Source of the DNA: Bdellovibrio sp.
Lineage (GTDB): Bacteria; Bdellovibrionota; Bdellovibrionia; Bdellovibrionales; Bdellovibrionaceae
Direction: 5' to 3'
Length of the DNA stretch: 11,040 bases
NCBI GenBank assembly: GCA_017745015.1
Contig: JAGIAF010000044.1
Coordinates: forward strand, 4,880-15,919
Part shown: positions 5,583 through 11,040 of the stretch, one piece after another
How positions within the stretch are numbered: the first letter of the stretch is position 1
Layout: each line of letters starts with the position of its first letter
Made by a program: the position numbers and the translations under genes
Notes under the pieces: generated by a model
Databases searched by the model: none
Seen by the model: the letters and a program-made list of their open reading frames with translations, nothing else
Told to the model about the DNA's origin: nothing

Positions 5583-6557
5583 ATGAAAGTCGTATTTTGT
5601 ACTTTTCTTATAGTTGTCTCAGCGACGAATGTTTTCGCTGCGAATCTGACTTCTGTTTTTCAGAGCAATTATTATCAGCACCTATCATTGAACTCTCAAG
5701 AAAAAACTTTGTTTCAAAATGTTGATATCTATTTGGTTCCGGGATTGATGTCCGAAGTCTTTTTGTCTAACGATCGCAGATCTCAAGTGAATTTTGCAAG
5801 CCTTACGGGCGATTACTTTGGACAACACAAAAAGGTTTTGACGTATAAATATGGGTTTTCGGTGAAGCTTCTTTCTAGCTCTTCGCGTTCCGTCGATGAA
5901 ATTAAACAAAATATCCATAATGGACTAGAAGAATCTCGTCGTGCTAACAGAAAAGCTGTGTTCATGACTCATTCTTTGGGTGGTCTGGCGCTGCTTGAGG
6001 AGTTGGTGACTCAGCCTCAAGAGCAAGAGGGCGTGGCCGGAATCATCTTTTTGCAAAGTCCGTTTTATGGAAGCTCCATTGCAGATTTCTTTTTTGGGGA
6101 GAAGTTGGGATTGAATGACATCTTAAAACCCGTTTTGCCGTTCGTGAATATGTCGGCAGAGACGGTTGGTTATTTGAGCACAGAATCTCGTAAAACTTTT
6201 ATGGCCAGCAAAGAGCAAGCTGTTGCTCAGTTAGTTGCTAAGATTCCACTCTTTACGGTATCGGGTGTGGTCAATGGCGAGCCCAGTATGCTAACACCAG
6301 CCGTGAACCTGATGTCTTATGGCTGCTTCAATGTAGTGATGAATCGATGCTATTCCGAAACACTGTTGCCTTCACCTTATTCTTGGGGTGATGGGTTGGT
6401 TTCTTTAAAGAGCTCTCTGCTTCCGGACGCAGATTATGTGATTTTAGAGGGCGTCGATCATGCAGAGACCGTAGTGAATCTTCTGTTCACTGACTATGAA
6501 CAAACATCGATGACTGAAGCTTTATTTAAAATTCTTGCCGCAAAAGTTTCACAATAG
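5583..6557 (+). CDS. Exported alpha/beta-hydrolase (lipase/esterase-like)
   Basis: Predicted secreted or periplasmic ester hydrolase. The 324-residue protein starts with a signal peptide (hydrophobic 3-14, probable cleavage after NVFA, residue 19). VPGL (52-55) is the oxyanion-hole strand-loop. THSLGG (129-134) is the nucleophile elbow with Ser131; the first Gly of GxSxG is Thr, as in several lipase groups. Asp270 in WGDGLV and His293 in GVDHAE are well placed to complete the triad. Between them lies a cap-like stretch (about 160-215), and CFNVVMNRC (two Cys eight residues apart) may form a disulfide. The order and spacing resemble bacterial triacylglycerol lipases and PGAP1-like hydrolases; the substrate cannot be told. 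ATG 5583 follows GAGGGG five bases away. No convincing promoter was found. Confidence 0.87.
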   Translation: MKVVFCTFLIVVSATNVFAANLTSVFQSNYYQHLSLNSQEKTLFQNVDIYLVPGLMSEVFLSNDRRSQVNFASLTGDYFGQHKKVLTYKYGFSVKLLSSSSRSVDEIKQNIHNGLEESRRANRKAVFMTHSLGGLALLEELVTQPQEQEGVAGIIFLQSPFYGSSIADFFFGEKLGLNDILKPVLPFVNMSAETVGYLSTESRKTFMASKEQAVAQLVAKIPLFTVSGVVNGEPSMLTPAVNLMSYGCFNVVMNRCYSETLLPSPYSWGDGLVSLKSSLLPDADYVILEGVDHAETVVNLLFTDYEQTSMTEALFKILAAKVSQ

Positions 6558-6623
6558 ACGTCAACTGTTATTCGCCACATTACGAGCTTGAATATTGTCA
6601 TTTGAATGGAAACTTTGAAAGTC

Positions 6624-6637
6624 TCATTCCTGAATGA
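6624..6637. promoter_or_regulatory. 14-bp palindrome upstream of the porin
   Basis: TCATTC-CT-GAATGA is a perfect 6-2-6 inverted repeat ending 17 bases before the chosen porin start. It could be an operator. It also contains the rejected upstream ATG at 6634. No strong promoter could be aligned with it. Confidence 0.35.
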
Positions 6638-6642
6638 TCTTG

Positions 6643-6648
6643 AAAGGA
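6643..6648 (+). promoter_or_regulatory. Ribosome binding site that fixes the porin start at 6655
   Basis: AAAGGA stands six bases before ATG 6655. The in-frame ATG at 6634 has no such motif and would place seven extra residues (MILKGFR) before a signal peptide that is complete without them. Confidence 0.7.
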
Positions 6649-6654
6649 TTCAGA

Positions 6655-7803
6655 ATGACTTCAAAGCTTAAGGTGTTAGGTGCACTTTCTTTAGGAATGT
6701 TATTTTCAATACATGCCCGGGCCGAGCTTGAGGTGTATGGCTTCGCGCAGCTCGATTACATTCAAGATTTTAAAAGAGTCGATCCCCTGTGGGAAGCCAC
6801 CCTGCGTCCTTCGAAAATCCCGACACAAAATGATCAGTATGGCAGTGACGGACAGGCTGTCCTAAGCCCTCGTCAAAGCCGTTTGGGTGTTCAAGGAAGC
6901 ACCCCAGTCTCTGAAAAAGAATTAAAGACGCGACTTGAAGTGGATATGTTCGGGGTGGGTAAAGATGAAGGCAAAGTTTCTTTGCGCTTAAGACATGCCT
7001 ACGGGGAGTGGGGACCGGTCTTGGCGGGGCAGACATGGAGTAACTTTATGGACGTCGATGGCTTTCCTAACATCGTCGACTATTGGGGACCCACGGGAAT
7101 GGTCTTCATTCGAACTCCGCAAATCAGGTACACACCTCTTGCGGGAGAGAATACTGTTTCCATTGCATTGGAAAAACCTTGTACGGATTTAGATGCGTCT
7201 CTGGGGGCAGTTCAAATGGATAACAAATTTCCAGATGTCTCTGCGAAATATCAACGCAACTCCGAGTGGGGGCATGTGGCGGTTGCAGGTATTGCTCGAT
7301 ACTTGGGATTTGATACGCCGGGAGCTGCGGGGGCTCATCCCCAAGATCATAAAATGGGTTGGGGCGTGAATGTGTCCAGTAACTTCGTCATCGCCATGGC
7401 AGACAAATTGATAATGTCGGCGGTCTATGGTGATGGTATTGCAAATTATATGAATGACGGGGGGACAGACTTGGCAGCAGATGGTCCTCCGGGAGACCTT
7501 CAAGCGAAGTCGGTTCCACTCTTTGGTTGGGTTGCCTATTACGACCATCGTTGGAATGAAGCATGGGCGACATCCCTGGGCTATTCCAGAACCGAAGAGA
7601 ACAACACCAGCTTCCAAGCGGCCAACGCCTACAACTTTGGTGAGTACTCATCCATCAATGCTCTTTTCACACCGGATAAGCACATCTTGATGGGAGCGGA
7701 GTTTTTGTATGGAGCACGCCAGGATAAGAATGGCGATCGCGGTGAAGACTATCGTGTTCAGTTTACCTTTAAGTATTTGTTCTCAAGTCTTGCGGCTAAA
7801 TAG
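6655..7803 (+). CDS. DcaP-like outer-membrane porin
   Basis: Predicted beta-barrel outer-membrane channel. The 382-residue precursor has a signal peptide (hydrophobic 7-19, likely cleavage at ARA-E, residue 23). The mature protein opens with a first strand LEVYGFAQLDYI. The remainder has the DcaP layout: SPRQSRLGVQGSTPV, a strand ELKTRLEVDMFG, then SLRLRHAYGEWGPVLAGQTWSNFMD (about 104-128). Beyond this come alternating amphipathic strands with Asp/Gly-rich turns, for example the DGGTDLAADGPPGD loop. DcaP proteins form trimers and take up small, often negatively charged or dicarboxylate solutes; that substrate class is family knowledge, not shown here. The last strand is VQFTFKYLF, followed by SSLAAK; many porins end directly at the aromatic residue, so this tail is slightly unusual. 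It lies 97 bases after the hydrolase and may share its transcript. Confidence 0.87.
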   Translation: MTSKLKVLGALSLGMLFSIHARAELEVYGFAQLDYIQDFKRVDPLWEATLRPSKIPTQNDQYGSDGQAVLSPRQSRLGVQGSTPVSEKELKTRLEVDMFGVGKDEGKVSLRLRHAYGEWGPVLAGQTWSNFMDVDGFPNIVDYWGPTGMVFIRTPQIRYTPLAGENTVSIALEKPCTDLDASLGAVQMDNKFPDVSAKYQRNSEWGHVAVAGIARYLGFDTPGAAGAHPQDHKMGWGVNVSSNFVIAMADKLIMSAVYGDGIANYMNDGGTDLAADGPPGDLQAKSVPLFGWVAYYDHRWNEAWATSLGYSRTEENNTSFQAANAYNFGEYSSINALFTPDKHILMGAEFLYGARQDKNGDRGEDYRVQFTFKYLFSSLAAK

Positions 7804-7808
7804 GCCTG

Positions 7809-7836
7809 TTTAACATTTGTATGATCTAAATAGAAT
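7809..7836 (+). promoter_or_regulatory. Weak promoter candidate for the helicase gene
   Basis: TAGAAT (7831-7836) matches the -10 consensus in five of six positions. TTTAAC (7809-7814) is a poor -35 at 16 bases. Transcription would start near 7843, just before the hairpin at 7844-7860. Confidence 0.3.
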
Positions 7837-7843
7837 TTCGTTA

Positions 7844-7860
7844 AGTTCTTAAGGGGAACT
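7844..7860 (+). repeat. Leader hairpin upstream of the helicase start
   Basis: AGTTC-TTAAGGG-GAACT is a perfect 5-bp stem with a seven-base loop. The only SD-like purine run (AAGGGG, 7851-7856) is in the loop and first stem base. It lies about 19 bases from ATG 7876, much further than normal. Confidence 0.35.
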
Positions 7861-7875
7861 CCGAAGTGTTTAGAT

Positions 7876-9585
7876 ATGAATCCAAAAACCAAAGTTGCAG
7901 CTCAGGACCTTATCAAAATGATACAGGTGGAAAACAGAGCGGAGTATTTCAGGTACAAATCTGAAACAGAAGCTCCTTTGAGTCTTATCTGTGATCGTGC
8001 TGATGCATTAGGGCCCTTGAAACTGCACCAGAAAATCGGCTTCGCTCAGTATATATTACGTGGTGAGGTATTTTACTCCCGATTTAGACCTGGTGACAGA
8101 GTTGATATTAGGACTCAGAAAGCTGGATCTGATTATTCTGATAAGTTTTCGGATGGATGGAGAGTTGATTCTATTAGCTATCCCTCACCGGGAAAAATCG
8201 AAGTGGTTATTTCTGGCGTAGGGCCTTTTGAAGAAGATGGTGTTAAGGAAGTCTTTCTTTTCAAAAGTTCTTCTACTCTTTTTAATGGTATTCTAATTAG
8301 AAAGATCTCGGAAATGTCCAGATCTGATGAGCCAATTCTTTTGGGTAATGAGCGAAGAGCTCTCGCTGCAAACCATCCTGAGTTCAAGCGGCACTATAAC
8401 AACCTCAATGATGGGCAAAAGATTGCTGTTCACTCTCTCATTGGCAATAATCTCACTGGTGCAATTCAAGGACCGCCGGGCACTGGAAAAACGCAGCTAT
8501 TGCGATCTATTATCTCATTGGGCTTATCATCAAATATGAAAGTGGGAATTACTTCGCTTACAAATGCGGCCGTCGATAATTTGCTTGGACGGATTGTAAG
8601 TGGCGCTTTTGCTCACGACTGGGTAAGAGTGGGAGACGCAGATAGAGTAAATCGTGATCTCTATCATGGAGATCTACAAAATGTAAATTTTGTTGTTCGA
8701 GGTTTTAGCAAAGAAGTGAACGAGATAGCGTTGATCGCCTCGACTCTTCATAAACTCGCATTCAACTGGAAATCTGCGCCAAAATTTGACTTACTTGTTA
8801 TTGACGAAGCGGGGCAAGTTCCGATTTATTTTTGGCCATTCATTCAACGAATGACCAAGAGGCTTGTGCTTGTCGGTGATCAGTTTCAGTTGCCACCAGT
8901 TTTATCGGCAGAACATGTTAATTTGCCCGCCAATAATATTTTCGCATTGTGTGTTGATAAAGAGACGCCGATGTTGGAAACCCAATATCGCATGCGACGC
9001 GAAATTCAGGCTTGGTCATCGGAGAAATTCTATAAAGGTAGACTGCTGCCTCATAAGACTGTTGTGAATCGTGACTACTTTGCTCATCATCCAGCATTTT
9101 TGAGTGACGGGTTTGTTGTTCCGAAGAAGTTCGATTCGAATTCAACAGGTAAAGGCTCGCAAATTGAGGCAGACTTTATTGTCGATAAAGTTGAGAAGCT
9201 CGTAAGGACGAGGGAAGACTTAACGACAGTAGGTGTTATCTGTCCCTACAGGGCTCAAGCAGGTATTGTAAATGCTTCGCTGCAAAATAGGCTCGGTGTG
9301 GCGACGGCATCTCGCATTCTCGTGGATACAGTTGAGAGGTTCCAAGGTCAGGAACGAGAGGCGATCTTTCTTTCGTTCGGTGGAGGGGGCAACTCACAAC
9401 ACGATCTTCGATTCCTATCAGATCCAAGGCGATTAAATGTTGCTGTGACCAGAGCAAAATCGAGATTCTTCTGTCTTTTTGATGAAGGCTTATTAGAACG
9501 ATCTACGGGTAAGCAATCGGAAGATTTGAACGAGTTTCTGCGATGGGTGAGTGATGGGCGTGTTGCAATTAGAAAAGCTGCCTAG
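7876..9585 (+). CDS. Superfamily 1 (Upf1/IGHMBP2-like) helicase
   Basis: ATP-dependent nucleic-acid helicase, 569 residues, cytoplasmic. All core motifs are visible: a Q-motif-like LNDGQKIAV (about 176-184), Walker A GPPGTGKT (199-206), motif II VIDEA (308-312, Asp310/Glu311), motif III GDQFQLPPV (334-342), motif IV QYRM (370-373), motif V/Va VERFQGQE (486-493) and motif VI RRLNVAVTRAK (518-528). This order is AAA_11 followed by AAA_12, as in Upf1, IGHMBP2 and bacterial Hcs1-type helicases. The N-terminal 170 residues include FRPGDRVDI (about 73-81), consistent with the beta-barrel 1B domain. There is no nuclease, zinc or RNase domain. Its reading frame looks more AT-rich, with more AGA/ATA/AGG-type codons than its neighbours, which could mark transfer. 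ATG 7876 lacks a close SD; M15 (7918) is the alternative. Role unknown (repair, RNA processing or defence). Confidence 0.93.
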   Translation: MNPKTKVAAQDLIKMIQVENRAEYFRYKSETEAPLSLICDRADALGPLKLHQKIGFAQYILRGEVFYSRFRPGDRVDIRTQKAGSDYSDKFSDGWRVDSISYPSPGKIEVVISGVGPFEEDGVKEVFLFKSSSTLFNGILIRKISEMSRSDEPILLGNERRALAANHPEFKRHYNNLNDGQKIAVHSLIGNNLTGAIQGPPGTGKTQLLRSIISLGLSSNMKVGITSLTNAAVDNLLGRIVSGAFAHDWVRVGDADRVNRDLYHGDLQNVNFVVRGFSKEVNEIALIASTLHKLAFNWKSAPKFDLLVIDEAGQVPIYFWPFIQRMTKRLVLVGDQFQLPPVLSAEHVNLPANNIFALCVDKETPMLETQYRMRREIQAWSSEKFYKGRLLPHKTVVNRDYFAHHPAFLSDGFVVPKKFDSNSTGKGSQIEADFIVDKVEKLVRTREDLTTVGVICPYRAQAGIVNASLQNRLGVATASRILVDTVERFQGQEREAIFLSFGGGGNSQHDLRFLSDPRRLNVAVTRAKSRFFCLFDEGLLERSTGKQSEDLNEFLRWVSDGRVAIRKAA

Positions 9586-9607
9586 TCTAAATTCCGAGGC
9601 CAGTGTC

Positions 9608-9666
9608 AAAAAACTCCTAAGCTAATTCGAGTGAGTCAGCGAAAATAGATTTAAAAGGAGTTTTTT
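9608..9666 (+). promoter_or_regulatory. Inverted repeat pairing with the Shine-Dalgarno of the AHSA1 gene
   Basis: AAAAAACTCCT (9608-9618) and AGGAGTTTTTT (9656-9666) are exact 11-base inverted copies separated by 37 bases. The second copy contains the SD (AAGGAG, 9655-9660) and ends directly before ATG 9667. In an mRNA starting upstream of 9608 the SD would be fully base-paired. No clear promoter could be placed, so whether the first arm is transcribed with the gene is open. Confidence 0.55.
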
Positions 9667-10200
9667 ATGCAAACTTCTCAATCTAAAAAAGACCCGGTAG
9701 TCCACAATAAATCCACGCCAGATTCAAAATTGCTGGAGATCGAACGAAAATTTGACGTGCCTGCGGCAACTCTTTTTGACGCCTTTGCCAGTGCTGATGC
9801 GGTGGAGGCGTGGTGGTGGCCGGAAGGTATGTATGCCGACAATGTGGATTGGGACTTCCGTGAAGGCGGAAGATTCTTTATCAACATGAAGGGTGCTCAG
9901 CAAGGCGGCTCTGGTATGGCTGGTATTTTTGAAGAGATCGTTCGCGAAGAGCGTATCGTAATGACCGATCAATTCGCGGATGAAAATGGTCGTGTGATCT
10001 CTGCGAAGGAAGCGAATATGCCAGGTAAATGGCCAGAGAAAGGCTATATCACCTTGGAGTTTGAAGCTCTCGATGACGACTCCAGTCTTTTACATCTTTC
10101 TCAAGAAGGAATTCCAAATGAAATGCACAAGGATTGCATTGAAGGTTGGAATCAAATGTTTGCGAAGCTCGATAAGTATTTAAAGGATCGTCGACACTAA
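9667..10200 (+). CDS. AHSA1-type SRPBCC (START/Bet v1-like) domain protein
   Basis: A 177-residue cytoplasmic protein with one SRPBCC fold of the AHSA1 (activator of Hsp90 ATPase C-terminal-like) type. A polar N-terminal extension (1-21) precedes LEIERKFDVPAATLFDAFASADAVEAWWWP (about 23-52), the characteristic first strand, helix and Trp-rich motif. There follow FREGGRFFINMKG, FEEIVREERIVMTDQF, a loop 108-122, GYITLEFEAL, LLHLSQEGIP and the long C-terminal helix from about 156, which closes the ligand cavity in this fold. Bacterial members bind hydrophobic ligands or act in stress or unknown roles; no partner is evident and no Hsp90 gene is in the window. The SD is AAGGAG, six bases from the ATG, but lies within an 11-bp inverted repeat. 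The stop TAA overlaps the stop of the opposing gene by four bases. Confidence 0.92.
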   Translation: MQTSQSKKDPVVHNKSTPDSKLLEIERKFDVPAATLFDAFASADAVEAWWWPEGMYADNVDWDFREGGRFFINMKGAQQGGSGMAGIFEEIVREERIVMTDQFADENGRVISAKEANMPGKWPEKGYITLEFEALDDDSSLLHLSQEGIPNEMHKDCIEGWNQMFAKLDKYLKDRRH

Positions 10201-10991
10201 GGAGTGAACGAAATGCTAGCTTTGTTCACTCCGTACTTGGCGAAGATTTTTTCGAGTTGACCATTTGAAGACATCCGTGTGACTGCGCCCTGAATGTTTT
10301 TAAGGTCGCGGTCCGTGGTTCTTTTCTTAGAAAGATAGATTCCGGTAGGAATCCAGGTGTCAGTGTCTGGAATCATGATCAGACCATTAGCTAAACTTGT
10401 ATTCTGCTTAAAGTATTCAAATGTGGTTTCGGGAAAGAACGTGGCGTCTGCGGTTCCTTTTTTTATCAAGGTCAGAATATTCTCGTGATCAGTGGTTTCT
10501 ATATAGAGGTGCTGTTTCTTAAGAGCTTCAAGCTCTTCTTTCTTGTAGGCAAAACGAATTGAAATCAGGCCCGAAAACTTGATCGCCGGAGCATCAATGT
10601 ATTGTTGTATGCTCCAGTCCTTCTTATAAACTGAGGGATTTACTACCAGCACTCGACGTGTTTTCACGACGGGAATAAATGTTCCGTAGCTGGCGTATTC
10701 GCCGGAGTCTTCAATATTTAAAAGTGTCAGATCATAAGTGTCGTCTTTAAGAGCTTTCCAGTTTCTGTAGGAGGGCACTTGGTCGACGATGACTCGACAG
10801 CCAGTGATCGTTCCAATGGCCTGGGAGATGTCGTGACCAACACCAACCATCTTGCCGCTTTTGTCAGGGAATGACACCGGCCAAACCCGGTTTGCAGCGA
10901 CGTTGTAAGTGTTTTCACACCGACTGGAGCGGGCGAAAGAAATTTGAGAAAAGAAAATCAAGAGGAGCAAAGCTAGAATGTTTTTCTTCAT
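10197..10991 (-). CDS. Periplasmic solute-binding protein, family 3 type
   Basis: Predicted periplasmic receptor for a small polar ligand, with the amino-acid-binding (SBP family 3) two-lobe fold. The 264-residue protein has a clear signal peptide (hydrophobic 5-19, probable cleavage after ISFA, residue 20). The mature N-terminus YNVAANRVWPVSFPDKSGKMVGVGHDISQAI (about 29-59) matches the first strand, loop and helix of the family. DLTLLNIEDSGEYASYGTFIPVV corresponds to the family's conserved segment entering the hinge, where SxTxxRxxxxxFSxPY is usual; the Arg is not obvious. IETTDHENILTLIKKGTADATFFPE and the C-terminal MSSNGQLEKIFAKYG are typical. No permease or ATPase gene is in the window, so it may be an orphan receptor. 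ATG 10991 has AAGGA directly against it, with no spacer. Its stop overlaps the AHSA1 stop. Confidence 0.88.
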   Translation of the reverse strand: MKKNILALLLLIFFSQISFARSSRCENTYNVAANRVWPVSFPDKSGKMVGVGHDISQAIGTITGCRVIVDQVPSYRNWKALKDDTYDLTLLNIEDSGEYASYGTFIPVVKTRRVLVVNPSVYKKDWSIQQYIDAPAIKFSGLISIRFAYKKEELEALKKQHLYIETTDHENILTLIKKGTADATFFPETTFEYFKQNTSLANGLIMIPDTDTWIPTGIYLSKKRTTDRDLKNIQGAVTRMSSNGQLEKIFAKYGVNKASISFTP

Positions 10992-10992
10992 T

Positions 10993-11002
10993 CCTTATAA
11001 GG
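10993..11002. repeat. CCTTATAAGG palindrome at the solute-binding-protein start
   Basis: A perfect 10-bp palindrome ends two bases before the minus-strand ATG 10991. It includes the only SD-like bases (AAGG). It may be an operator or chance; the upstream region runs off the window. Confidence 0.3.
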
Positions 11003-11040
11003 TATCTTGTTTAAGGGAATCGAAAATATGTATTTTATTA

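Noticed and set aside
6634..6654. Earlier ATG for the porin
   Set aside because: No SD; the signal peptide starting at 6655 is complete and has AAAGGA upstream.
7189..7617. Minus-strand open frame of 142 codons inside the porin
   Set aside because: Cys/His/Arg-rich shadow translation antisense to a recognisable beta-barrel gene.
1..11040. Multi-gene defence or mobile system around the helicase
   Set aside because: Flanking genes are a porin and an AHSA1 protein; no integrase, transposase, terminal repeats, toxin, nuclease or second defence gene is present.

Overview
The window is ordinary-density bacterial chromosome: about 46-47 % GC by eye, 12 complete genes plus one gene cut by the left edge, short intergenic gaps and mixed strands. 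There is no rRNA, tRNA, CRISPR array, insertion sequence or phage module. The gene set suggests a Gram-negative, predatory or scavenging deltaproteobacterial-type organism close to Bdellovibrio. It includes exported hydrolases, a DcaP-like outer-membrane porin, a stand-alone MASE1-like membrane protein and a short PAS-like protein. The assignment to Bdellovibrionota is inference from gene style; no marker gene in the window proves it.

Layout. 1-1440 (+): a 5'-truncated exported polysaccharide-deacetylase-like protein, then an unrecognised small protein with a charge-segregated tail. 1444-3628 (-): three genes read leftwards, namely a class A acid phosphatase, a trypsin-fold lipoprotein protease and a MASE1-like integral membrane protein with its own, possibly leaderless, promoter. 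3772-4651 (+): a DUF4288 protein and a UPF0178/YaiI protein four bases apart. 4662-5333 (-): a possible PAS-like protein, preceded by a 249-base gap that holds a minus-strand hairpin/T-run attenuator-like structure. 5583-6557 (+): exported alpha/beta-hydrolase. 6655-7803 (+): DcaP-like porin. 7876-9585 (+): Upf1-type SF1 helicase. 9667-10200 (+): AHSA1/SRPBCC protein. 10197-10991 (-): periplasmic solute-binding protein whose stop overlaps that of the AHSA1 gene.

Functionally, at least seven of the 13 products carry a visible export signal (deacetylase-like, protease, phosphatase, hydrolase, porin, solute-binding protein) or are integral membrane (MASE1-like). The region therefore mostly serves the envelope and nutrient acquisition: polymer and phosphate-ester hydrolysis outside the cytoplasm, uptake through a porin, and ligand capture in the periplasm. 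The helicase is the one gene that does not fit this theme.

The most interesting non-coding signals are: an exact 11-bp inverted repeat that pairs with the Shine-Dalgarno of the AHSA1 gene; a minus-strand leader with two mutually exclusive hairpins ending in nine T; a 13-bp palindrome between the -35 and -10 of the MASE1-like gene; and an SD-hiding hairpin at the phosphatase start. I did not find a clear multi-gene novel system. The regulatory structures are the leads worth following.
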